Shown piece after piece: positions 36,490 to 46,521 of a DNA stretch of 64,000 nucleotides. The notes under the pieces are model-generated. The model saw nothing but the letters and a program-made list of their open reading frames with translations. It did not search any database and had not been told where the DNA came from. Position 1 is the first letter of the stretch. Every line of letters starts with the position of its first letter. The stretch spans positions 434,001 through 498,000 of the forward strand of contig JPHH03000007.1 in NCBI GenBank assembly GCA_000750105.3. Direction: 5' to 3'. The position numbers were made by a program, and so were the translations under genes. This DNA comes from Tolypocladium sp. Sup5 PDA-1 (lineage: Eukaryota; Ascomycota; Sordariomycetes; Hypocreales; Ophiocordycipitaceae).

Positions 36490-36945
36490 TCAATAGCTCC
36501 GCCTCCAAATCACCCACCCGACAAAGCCAGCACCCGTGATCCAATGGCCCAGCGCCTTCCACCCGAGCTCCTCTCCGCCATTCAACCAGACGACCAGCCC
36601 ATCGCCGAACCTCGCGAGCGACAAGACCGCCGCAACCGTCGTGACGGCCTCGTCGTTGCCCTGCCGCTGCAGCGCCACCAGCGTCAGGCCAAAGGCCATC
36701 TCACGGATGCCCTTGAAGTACATGAGCGGCGACGCGAAGCCGCCGCCAGAACCGACGCGAGGATTCGGAGGGGGGGAGGCGTGAGACTCGAGCGGCAGGC
36801 CGACGTGGGCGTATTCGTTTCGCGGCGAGAGGATTGCCATCAGGCCGCGGCCGATGCAGGCCGTGCCGAGGACGTATGAAGGGATGGGTGAGAAGGAGCC
36901 ACTGGCCATTGCAAGGTAGACTTCGACGATGCGTGATGCGATCAA
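36490..36945 (-). CDS. DUF4267-like small membrane protein
   Basis: An open frame of up to 151 aa. Four hydrophobic stretches are visible: around YVLGTACIGRGLMAIL, the region of FKGIREMAFGLTLVAL, AVTTVAAVLSLARFGDGLVVW and WITGAGFVGWVIW. The phrases IGRGLMAILSP and GIREMAFGL match fungal DUF4267 proteins, whose function is unknown. The start is probably the second Met at 36909 (MASGSFSPIP), since that gives the usual short N-terminus; the frame opens at 36945. Confidence 0.7.
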   Translation of the reverse strand: MIASRIVEVYLAMASGSFSPIPSYVLGTACIGRGLMAILSPRNEYAHVGLPLESHASPPPNPRVGSGGGFASPLMYFKGIREMAFGLTLVALQRQGNDEAVTTVAAVLSLARFGDGLVVWLNGGEELGWKALGHWITGAGFVGWVIWRRSY

Positions 36946-37812
36946 GGATGCACTTTGGCGTCAGATGGACAATGTCAAAAGGGAACGCTGTTGAAGATTC
37001 GACATGCAGAGGGAGAGGCGTCAGCCAATCACGCAACACGGGTGGTGTGAGCCTGAGGCGCTGATGCAATGGGCAGCGAGTGTCAGTCCTCTGTGGCCTT
37101 CGCCGCTACAAACCAACTTCCTTCGTAAGAGTACTCCGTACCGCAGGTATTAATTATGCCTCGTCCTCGGGCCATCGACCACCGCCCGTCGTGGAAGTCG
37201 GTCCTCGATCCCGTCCCCCCGACGCCCCGACCCCCGAGCTTCCGTACCTCCAAGTCTCCAACGGCTCGCCGCTCTGCTTCCCCGCGCTTCCCCGCGGCTG
37301 GCAGACGCAGCCACCGCACCGCTAGTGCCCTCTACCTCACCCAGGATAACCTCAGCCCAACGTCATGGCTGGGCGTGACCGACACCGATGCCCAGCCCAT
37401 CTGGGCGAGCCTGCTGCGGCACGGCGGACGAGAGCCGGCATTCTCTCCAATAATCCGACGACAGCGGGCTGCTCAGGCCAACGCCCCCTGCGCCGGCGTG
37501 GCCTATCACCGCGCGCATGATGCGTTTGCACGGCCCAGTTCTGGAGTAGGGCTGCCATCAGCTGGCCCGACTGCGGGAGACGGAAGGACCCCATAACTTA
37601 TTAGTTGCCTGTGTTCGTCTAGACGTTGTCGTGTGATCTTCCCAGCTCCATATTCTCCATTGCTTGGCCGTAGGTATGCTACCTGCGCATGTCGTTGAGG
37701 ACAAGCTTCACTCGTCCACGCTCCCTCGCTCGCTCTCCCGCTTGTTAGAGTAGGGCCGGCTGTTAATTATACCTTCCACGCTTCCCATAACCATCGTGCG
37801 TCCACCTCTACC
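36946..37812. promoter_or_regulatory. Divergent upstream region of DUF4267 and DUF5519 genes
   Basis: 867 nt between two divergent genes. It contains one GTACTCCGTA motif (37131-37140) and otherwise only unsupported frames. Confidence 0.5.
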
Positions 37813-38777
37813 ATGTCCACGACAATCGCGCCCACGGAAACCGCCACCGCCATACCCACCTATGAGCTCAAGGGCGAGCCTGAGGAACAGCCGGCGTTCA
37901 ATGCGGCCTGCGGGTTCCGGCAGCGGCCCATCTCCGTCACTCTAGACGGCCCGACCATCTTCGCCCTGGCTGTGGCCTTGGTCCTCTTCATTCACTTTCT
38001 TGGCTCGCACCTCACCGAGATCCTCGTGAGCCTGACGCCCATCTTCCTCCTGGTGCGCAACGACTACCACAATTTCATCGGCCTCGGCCCTGGCGGCACG
38101 CCGTCCACGTTCCAGGGCTACCTCCGCATATCCTGGCTCCGCCTCTGGGCCCTCCGTGACCCCTTCTCTGCCCCGAAACCCGACCCCAACCGGGTGCCGA
38201 GCCAGGGCATCTTGCGCCGACAGGCTCTCCCGTACCGAGCAGGGCCTCGGCCCCTCGTGGCCGGCATCGCGCCGCAGAGACAGCTGGACCAGCATGGATC
38301 GCGGCCATGCTACCTGTCCCTCCGGCGGGCAATGGAGAAGCTGAGCGTCCGCAACCCGCTGAAGTTTGGCACCGAGCGCTCGTGTCTCGAGAAGCACGGC
38401 CTGGCCCTGTTCGCAAGACATCCCCTGCAGACAAACTGCCAGGGTGAAATCTGCCATGTTCACGACTCCGACCACTCCATGCACATGTGCCTGCACCCAG
38501 ACGACATCCGGGAGATTCTGAGCAAGGGCTGGGGACAGAGGCACCCGCTGGCACGCAAGGACTGGCTGCTGCATATGCCCGTATCGCAGGACTTTGTCAT
38601 GGTGTACGCTCCTCGAAGTGAGTTCCATTCCCTGGCGGCAACGTTTGGACGTCAAGGGCTGACACGCCATGCGCAGATGAGCAGGAGCTCCAGATCACGT
38701 ACAGAATCATCGAGGCAGCAATCTGGTACATCCTCGCTGAGCGTGTCGAGCTGGACGCCTTTTCCAAGTGCGCTTGA
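37813..38777 (+). CDS. DUF5519 (luciferase-like domain) membrane protein
   Basis: Exons 37813-38617 and 38677-38777 give 301 aa; the intron begins GTGAGT and ends GCGCAG. Two hydrophobic segments near residues 48-67 and 69-84 suggest membrane anchoring. The C-terminal half holds the conserved string HDSDHSMHMCLHPDDIREIL, then GWGQRHPLA and DFVMVYAPR, typical of fungal DUF5519 proteins. The biochemical function is unknown. Without the second exon the frame would run on to 38871 into unrelated sequence. It faces the CUS2 gene tail to tail, 151 nt apart. Confidence 0.8.
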
Positions 38778-38928
38778 AATATCTTGTCACGGGGCTCATC
38801 GCTGTGATGCATCATGTCTTGCTTGTCCTCTGGAACTTTTCGATTTGTTAGCTGGTCCATGGTCGCGTTAGCTGGGGTATCTGAACATTGATAATACAAT
38901 TGTTGTACACTTTCTCAAGACTCCACCT

Positions 38929-40127
38929 CTAGTCCGAGTCCGAGTCGTCCTTTGTCTTGTCGTTCTTTCTGAACTTCTCCTTTCCCGTGGCCAGTTCTGC
39001 ATGCACCACGCGGCAGTCGAAAGGCCGTCCGTTCATGGCCTTGACACACGCGTCCGCAGCATCTGCGTCCTGGAACTTCACCGTGACGATGCCCTCTGGC
39101 TCCTGATCATAGAGCACGACACTGGTGACTGTTCCCATCTTGGAGCACTCCTCGCGGATGTCCTCCTTGATTTCCAGGACGGAGGCTGGGTCCTCCTCGA
39201 GCTCGAAGATTCGGAACATTTGACGGAGAACCACCTTTTTGGATCGCTTCGGGTTGTTGGCCTCTGTGAGGCCCTTGAATCGATCATCCTCTTCATCGCT
39301 CCAGTCGGCGAGCCTGGCGTCGAGCTTCTGAGTTCTCTTAATGACTTTCTGTCGATCTCTGTCGTTCTTCGATCGCCGAATCTCCGCCTTGCCGCCGCCC
39401 TCGGAAGCCGCCGCGCCGCCTTCTTGGTCATACTGTACTTTCTTATAGCTGGAATCGGCCTCTTCGACGCGCATTCTTCCCTCTCCCTGTCCATTGGCGG
39501 CGTATCTGAAGAAAGTGTCGTCCAAGAGCATGGTGGCCATTCTAACGCTCTGAGGCTTGAAGAACACGATCAGGGCATCGCCCTTGAAGTTGCCCGACTC
39601 ATCTTTGTAGAGTTTGATTCTGGGCGCGCCGCTATCGATTTCCTCGGCGATGAGGCCGCCCTTGCGGGAGAACAGCTCGTGAATATCGGACACGGTCGCG
39701 TCGCTGGGCAGGCCCGTCACGTACACTGCGGTGTTTTGCTTGGGCTTAGGGGGCGGCTTGGTCTTTTTGCTGGGACGCGACGACTCGGCACTCTGGTAGG
39801 AAGCAATAGTTAGTGTTTTGCCGAGCGAAATGCGGAAACCATGGCACCGCGAAGCCTCAGCTAGGTGCTTACCTCGGATCCATTGGCTGTCTCTTGCTTT
39901 CGCTTCTTCTGCGTGCCCTCGTCACCCTCAGGGGCCGAGGCCTCGCCTCCGTACTCTATCGAGTCCAAAGGCGGCTCTTCGGTAGGCAGCCATTGCTTCA
40001 GCTCCGCGTCGAACTCAAACTCGGTGCCGTCGTCGTGCACGGCAATGAACTTGCTGTCGAGCTTGGAGAACGAGATGCGATCGTCGCCATCGAACTCCTC
40101 CGGGTTGGTCGGAAACTGGCCGTCCAT
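38929..40127 (-). CDS. CUS2: U2 snRNP-associated splicing factor CUS2 / Tat-SF1-like
   Basis: Exons 40127-39873 and 39792-38929 give 372 aa. The N-terminus (FPTNPEEFDGDDRISFSKL) and a KRKQE basic patch precede a first RRM at about 105-195 (VYVTGLPSD...GDALIVFF). A linker rich in charged residues leads to a second RRM of UHM type at about 272-360, starting VVLRQMFRIFELEEDP and carrying the G-R-P-F signature of U2AF-homology motifs. Cus2/Tat-SF1 binds SF3b and U2 snRNA and in yeast makes prespliceosome formation depend on Prp5 ATPase. The end SDSD is acidic. Confidence 0.9.
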
Positions 40128-40583
40128 CGCGACTGCGTTCGACGTGCAGACGTGCAGGCGTGCGAGGAACCGTGAGGAGTGACGCGTGTGGAGGGTGCAA
40201 GGTGCAAGGTGCAAGGTGCAAGGTGAAAGAAAGTGGGAGCTCGCAGGCGCGGTACTCGTAGCCTTCCAGCTTTTGGGGTCTCGCGGGGCAACCTGCCAGG
40301 CCCCACCAAGGATGATTCAACGGCAGGCTGCTGCCTCACTCCTCAGGCACAATTGCACAATTCAACAAGGCGAGTCTGATGGAATGCAGTCTGTCGTTTG
40401 TAGCGTTTGCTTAAAGTCCGCTTGTAGACGGTCGGAAAGATGGTGGTTCAACGTTGAAAGGAATTCACTATTGAGCGTCCTTCCCCGTCCATGTAAAGAT
40501 ACCTCAGGTAACTACCTAGGCCTCATTATCATACAGCGGGCTCCAACGAGATCAAAGTTCCTCTGTTGCCATTCCTTGGAACC
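40128..40583. promoter_or_regulatory. Upstream region of CUS2, holding a heptamer array
   Basis: 456 nt between RPN13 (3' end) and CUS2 (start), both on the minus strand. The only structured element is the GGTGCAA array listed separately. Confidence 0.5.
40194..40228. repeat. Tandem heptamer (GGTGCAA)x4 plus a variant copy
   Basis: Four perfect copies of GGTGCAA at 40194-40221 are followed by GGTGAAA. The array lies 67-101 nt upstream of the CUS2 start codon, in the promoter or 5' UTR. Confidence 0.85.
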
Positions 40584-42099
40584 TTATGGATTCTGCTCCT
40601 GAACCGTCTCCTTGACTCCCTCCACAAACGCCTTGACGGCATTCCCGCCGCCCATCGGCATGCCGCTGTCTTTCAGATATCCGCCATTCTCGACCATGAC
40701 TCCAAGCGCATCCGCAACACCGGGCAAGCCTCCATCCCGGAGAGCCATGGTCAGGCTCCCCAAGGCCTGGTGAAACTGCGGGCTCCTCAAGACCTTCTTG
40801 AGCAAGGTCCGTTTGTCGTCTAGGGAAAGGGATGCCTTGGCGGCTTCCACAGCTTCAGTTGACGGCTCGAACTTGCCATCGAAGTCGGGCGAACCACTGG
40901 CGAGCACCACGACAGCCGGCGGCAGAAAGCTGATAAGGGAATCTGCGAACTCAGAAGTCGCAGCGTCCACCATTGGAATTGTTATAGACGTCGTCAGAAG
41001 ATGGTTGAGGTACGGGTACGGCAGATCGGCCTGCTGTTGCTGTTGGCCTCCCGAGAGTCCAGGTTGGCCCCTCAGAGACTCTAGGAAGTTTCTCACGGCG
41101 GCGGCTGCATCTGGGGCTGATGAAGAAGCTCTATAAGAAATATGGTCAGCCCACTGCACTTGCCGTAATGGACCGCCAATCCGTCATGTCACTTCGGTTG
41201 GCTTCTTATCCAAAACGAGATGGATTCTAATAGTATGTCCATTGACTCCAAAGCTGCGCCAAAGCTCGTCTCTTATCTCTTGACACCTGTGGCTTCAACC
41301 GCCACCGTACGTCGTCTGTGATGGGCCATGAGATGGGAATCACCTACGCTCTTGCACCGTCGGCCCCGCCCTCTCTCGAGCCCTCGCCCTCTTCTCTGAC
41401 GTCTCCTCCAGTCGCATCGGGGCCTGCGCCACCGCTTCCGCTGCCCCGATGGTCGTGAGGGCGACGGTGGCCCTCGACATCTTCCATCGTCTCATCGTCA
41501 TCGTCGTCTCGTCGGTCATCGACGTTGCGGACCGCTGCCAGCTCCCTGGTCACGTTGACCTCTTCACCTTGCAAAAGGCGGTGGACAATGTCTCCAATCT
41601 TGCGGTCCCGCGGGCTGAACCAGCTGGCATCCCCGTTACGGCTTTGCGGTTTGGACTGCATCCAGAAGAGGTAGCGCTGGGAGGACGAGGCGAACTTTAG
41701 GACGAATATACGGCCGTTCGTCTTCGCAGTCGGTTGTGTTGCCGTGTTGTACTCGTACGGAACGAAGCTGCCGTCGGTGGGAACCATCACCAGGTCGAGC
41801 TCTGGGTCGTCGAGCGGGTCGTTCCGCTTCCGCCAGCAGAAATGCACCAAGTCTGCGGGTCGTTAGCACACACGGAGCGAGTACCAAGGCGATGCGGCCA
41901 TGACCAACCATCCTCGGAGTATAGGTAAACGAAGCCAGGCTCTGCCTGGGGCGTGACCTTGTCCGGCGGCGACGAGATCTATCGTCATCATGGTCAGTAA
42001 CACGCAACCCTAGACGCACGTAACCTCGGGTAATGAAGCGGCGAAACTCACGATGCCGCACTGGCCAGCCTTGAACGTGATGATGGGGGCGATAGGCAT
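40584..42099 (-). CDS. RPN13: Proteasomal ubiquitin receptor RPN13 (ADRM1)
   Basis: Exons 42099-42052, 41978-41909, 41852-41348 and 41130-40584 give 389 aa. The N-terminal Pru domain begins PIAPIITFKAGQC and contains GFVYLYSED, LVHFCWRKR and RYLFWMQSK, then WFSPRDRKIGDIVHRLLQG. An acidic and Gly-rich linker separates it from a C-terminal DEUBAD-like helical domain (about 285-385). The Pru domain binds ubiquitin and Rpn2 at the 19S cap; the C-terminal domain recruits the deubiquitinase UCH37 where present. All introns are GT-AG. Confidence 0.92.
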
Positions 42100-44418
42100 G
42101 GCGACCGACTTTGACAGGATGGCGCCGTGGTCCTGCTTGTCAAAGTGGAAGAGAGTCGATTGCGAGAGTGGAGGGAATGGAAGGCTGACGTTTGGAGCTC
42201 CAGCGCCACCAGGGCACTGCAGGCTACAGGAGCTCTTACGTCGAGCTTCACAGCGTCCAGGCACTCGGACCGACCCTTATCCGGACAGGCACCCCCCCAA
42301 GCCCCCGTCCCCTTGGCTGCTGTCCCCAGCAACCGAGATCCACTCTCAAAAGAGCGCCGCCGAGTATAAATTTCGACGCGCAGAGAATTCTCATCCAACT
42401 TCTTCAACCGTACTCGACCTCCGTTCCCGTGATGCCGCCAAGTCACCCGGATAACCCCCTCCCCTCACAATGGCTTCCGCTATCCATTAGCCCAACTGGG
42501 TATTGTGGATTCGGCGCACAATGATCCAGGAGTGCCTCAATGGCGGCCGTTGGATGTGACCGTCCTCAGGTATGCGAGATCCTCCCATCCCCTTCCCTCG
42601 CTTGCATCTATGCGTTTTCAAGCTCTCCTGCCTTTCATGATGAGACAAATTGGTCCGTGTTTCGGAGGCGGCCTCAAGACCCGCCAATTGACGAAACAAC
42701 CAGCACATCGTGCATCTCTGAATCCTTGCCCTCGCTCGACTGTCTTATTAATCGACCTGTGTACGAGAGACGCGTGCTAATACGCAATTCACAGTTATAC
42801 TCTCTCTCTCTGCTGAGACCGGCATTTGCGAGACACCCGAGCCATTCCTGGCGTTGAAAGGTGCGTTCCATGGCGTAGACTTGCGTCCTCTAACAACCCC
42901 GAGCATTGCGAATCACCAGACCCTTATGTGCCCCCACATGCTTCGACGCAGATGTCAGATCGCCATCGATACTGAAGTTAGATGAGATGTGCGGAATGAT
43001 GAGAGCATCCAGGTTCGGCTGGTGGTGGGGAACTGGACGTCTTTAGCCCACTGCAGATGAGCATGCCACAAGCAGAGAGGCTAAGCTCAAGAGTATCTCA
43101 GGCTAGCCTTCAGACTTGACACCTCAGGTCTTGCAGTACGTACTGTGCCTTTCAATGGCATTCGTGACTAATGTCGCTGGTTGATGCTATGGAAGGTTGG
43201 AAACGACAAAGAGTCCGTTCATCGTCCCAAGTCAATGGCACCCCTTTGAAACGTTGTGTTTCCACCCCTATTCAGTCGATCAATTCACAAAGCTCCCTCT
43301 AGCTAAGAGCAAACCAAATAAAGAGCCCGAATTTTCAACTTGGAGTCATTGTAACAACCAGCCCCAACGTGATGCACCTCCCTGTCGTCGTACTCGCCGA
43401 TGAACATGATGGTCCTGTTCTAATCAAAGTTTGCGATGCAAGCATGTTTTGCCTTTCATGCTTTGACATGGCATAGTTCAATTTCTCTAGCTGCAATCAC
43501 GTCACGTTGACATAGCTGAGGGATTCGAAACATTGACTGTCTTGGCTCCAGGCCGAGAGTCTGTCTTTCAAACCAGGCTCCTGGCCAGTGCTCAATCTCA
43601 GTCCCGGAGGACTTAAAACCAGACACCAGGCACAAGTACTTCTAACTATTAGACTCGTCTTTGTGTTCCTGATATTCACCAATCCAAGGCACACTGCCGC
43701 CAACAATGGTGAAACGCACGCTTCAACAAGCCAAGAGCCTTCACAAACAAGGCATTCCCAGCACTGCGACTCTCACGCCTGGTTCCAGATTCCATTAGCC
43801 ATGGCGTCGGCCACCTCCCTAAACTCCTCAACCTGGAGCTCGTGCGCGAGCACGATGCGGATGGCGTAAGACGTCGCGTTGAGCGAGTCGATCGGAATCT
43901 TGTAAGAAGGCGCTGTATTTACACGAGCCGCATCCGCGCAGACCTAATAATTCAATAACGGTAAAAGGTCACGATAATCTTTCCCGGATTCGATACTCCG
44001 TGTCTCTCGTTAACTAACCTGGGGACCCTAGGGTTCAATGCGCTATTGCGCGTTCGACTTGAGCTCCTTATGTCCGAACGGCCCTTGCCGCAGTCGTGAT
44101 AGGAGATGGCTGAGGGTTGCATATTTCGCCTGCATCTCTTTCGGACTTTTGCTCTGCCTTGCAGCTCATAATCATCCACGTTGAGAAATCGAAGCGCCTG
44201 GTGCATTTCGAGAACTCGGGATGGAGGGGCACAGACGAGGGAGCTTGGGCCTACCTATCTCGATAAGCCCTGTTAGCGGGGTTCCTAACGCGTCAACGTC
44301 TCAGCCCGCGTTGCCCTCCAGCTTCCATTTGTAGCTTCCATTTGCTTCAAACACCGCCGTGGTCAGTCTGGCTATTTCGACTGCCAGGCCAGGCAGTCTC
44401 GCAGAGGTTGCCAGCACA
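42100..44418. other. 2.3-kb intergenic region with an orphan coding-like exon
   Basis: Most of this region is AT-richer than the genes around it and has no supported gene. A 171-nt coding-like piece on the minus strand at 43773-43943 is listed separately. The outer parts serve as promoters for RPN13 and PSF1. Confidence 0.45.
43773..43943 (-). pseudogene. Orphan coding-like exon, unidentified family
   Basis: A 56-codon minus-strand frame runs from an acceptor-like TTATTAG to a TGA. Codon choice is that of the real genes here (mostly G or C in third position), unlike the surrounding AT-richer DNA. The peptide includes YKIPIDSLNATSYAIRIVLA and EEFREVADAMANGIW, which look like folded-protein sequence, but I cannot name the family. 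No upstream exon in matching phase was found. It may be the 3' exon of a decayed gene or of a gene whose other exons I missed. Confidence 0.35.
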
Positions 44419-45197
44419 ATGTACGGCGACTTGGGAGTCAAACTGGTGCGATTCCCTCCCTCCCCACCCACTCACGCGATGGCTGAGCAAAAGCTCTAAC
44501 TCTTCATCGCAGGTCCAACACGCCAAGAGGACGCAGAACCTCGCGCACCTACCGCCTTACCAGACCGAGATCGTACGCGCAGTGACGAGAGAAGTCAGGG
44601 ACCTCGACAAGGATGTCACCGACCTCCTGGAGCCCTTTCAGGGCACCTTTGACCCGGCTGCGGACCAGGCTGTCGCCTGCACGTTGCTGGTGAACCACCT
44701 TTCAATGCGACGAAACAAGCGATGCCTGCTCGCATACCACCGAACCCGGACGGACAAGCTCGAAGAGCTGGTATGGAACGGGTCCGACGTCGTCGATCTG
44801 TCGGGACAACAAGTGCGCGAGTCCAACGGCGGTGCCAATGGCGCTGCCCCAGCGGGCGGCGACGGATCCACGAGCAGCCTCAGTCCCCAGGAAGAGGAAT
44901 ATGTGCGGCAGTATAGCGACCTGCTGGCTGCGTACAAGGGCCAGTGGACAGACATCGACCTCACTGGAAGCCTCGAACCGCCGCGCGATCTGTTTATAGA
45001 CGTCCGGGTGCTCAAGGATGCTGGAGAGATACAGACGGAATACGGGCACGTGCCGCGCTTCCTCCCTCGACCGTGGACTTGACAGCTAACGGCGGCCTTG
45101 TAGTGCAATCACCTTGACCAAGAACAGCCAGTTCTATGTTCGGCAGGGAGACGTGGAACGACTAATTGCTCAAGGCTATCTGCAGAAACTGAGCTAA
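44419..45197 (+). CDS. PSF1: GINS complex subunit PSF1
   Basis: Exons 44419-44445, 44513-45045 and 45104-45197 give 217 aa. MYGDLGVKL, RNKRCLLAYHRTRTDKLEEL, DLFIDVRVLKDAGEIQTEYG and the C-terminal QFYVRQGDVERLIAQGYLQK are strongly conserved with Psf1 of yeasts and animals. GINS joins Cdc45 and Mcm2-7 in the replicative helicase. The second intron starts with GC (GCACGTGCC) rather than GT: only this donor keeps the family's sequence in frame across the join to the acceptor at 45102-45103, with a CTAAC branch site upstream. Confidence 0.93.
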
Positions 45198-46521
45198 GAC
45201 GCGGCCTACGGACCGTTGAGCCGCGAATGGGGAACCGTCATGGCTCCGTGTCATCTAATCCTCGGTCAAGTCTACGGAACAACTCGACCGTGGTGTCACG
45301 ACGCCAAGCACTCGATGCTACGATATTATTCACAGGAACCCAAAGGAGCTTGGAGAGAGGGTCGCGTCGCGCCAGAAGAGTCCGCCGAGGGTCATACGCA
45401 ACCTTGTCGAGACGGAAGTCACGCGGGCATATCTGCAAAGACGGTTAGGGACGGCAGACAGTGCCGCAAGGAGCGGGAACAATGGGACAGCGTTACACGG
45501 ACGAGCATCGACGGGGAGTTCGGTGTGAGAATACCCAATCGCGACCAACCGGGCCGTGCATCGGAACTGTCATTGTACGACCCGGGGTCTGGAATGCCCC
45601 GAACAGGTGGCTTCAAGGATTGCGCGAGACGAGGGGCATATTGGAGCTCCGAGGCGCGGAACATGGGTTGTGCATATGTATGCACGTCGATGGATTGAGG
45701 CAGCTAGGGACGGGATGCCGATGCGCTCTGAATGTATGAATGTCGAAAGGCGTCAGATCAGGATAGACGACATGTGGAACAGGTCCGAGAAGGGGATGTG
45801 ACAGCTCCTCCAGACTCAAACATGCCCGTTTGTGGCGTGTTGAAGACGACGAGACAGCAGCGCTGGAAGCCAATCAGGCGCTGGCACCCGCTACCCCACA
45901 CTGCCAGAAGCACATGCATCGCATTGACACAAATTGCAACCCACCGATTGGACCGACCGTTGCATGATGATCCATGATCGGAGCCGGGAAGAGGAGAGCT
46001 CCTCCTGCAAGCAGCTCAAGCGATATTCGATTCGCTGCCTCATATCCCATATGCTTCCCACGGCCAGGAGCTGCCGGTGGAGTTGGCGGTTGGTCCAAGG
46101 GCCGGATGATGCAATAAAGAGTCTCCATGAGGTCGTTATCATCCCCCCTCCCGACCTATTGTGATAAGGCCCGGCGCTATCCCTGCAGCGTCCGCGACGG
46201 GCGTTGACCTGCAAATTTCTGGGCGCAGCAAGGTTCCCCCAAGCTCCAAAGCTTCCATCCATCCCACCAGGAACCAGAGTCGCACGCAGCGACGCCGCCA
46301 AACTCTTCCGTCTGTTCCTTGATTTTTGGCTACCGTCCTTTCCAACATCATCGCCTGCGACCCCTCATCTCCTCGTCCTACTTCGTACTCGTCCTCCGCC
46401 ACACGCCGCGGACGCATTCTTGGACGCTCTCTGCCCGTCCCTTGTACAACCTCTGCCAATGCGACGCTGCTAGACGAGGGGCTCGTCCGCTCTTGGGCAG
46501 CTGCCGGCATCGGCGTCAACA
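45198..46521. other. Intergenic region upstream of the Vsb1-like transporter
   Basis: 1.3 kb with only short unsupported frames. It holds the 3' UTR of PSF1 and the promoter and 5' UTR of the transporter gene. Confidence 0.5.

Noticed and set aside
43511..43535. GTTTCGAATCC on the minus strand as a possible tRNA B-box
   Set aside because: The flanking bases do not form a T-stem and no other tRNA arm is visible.
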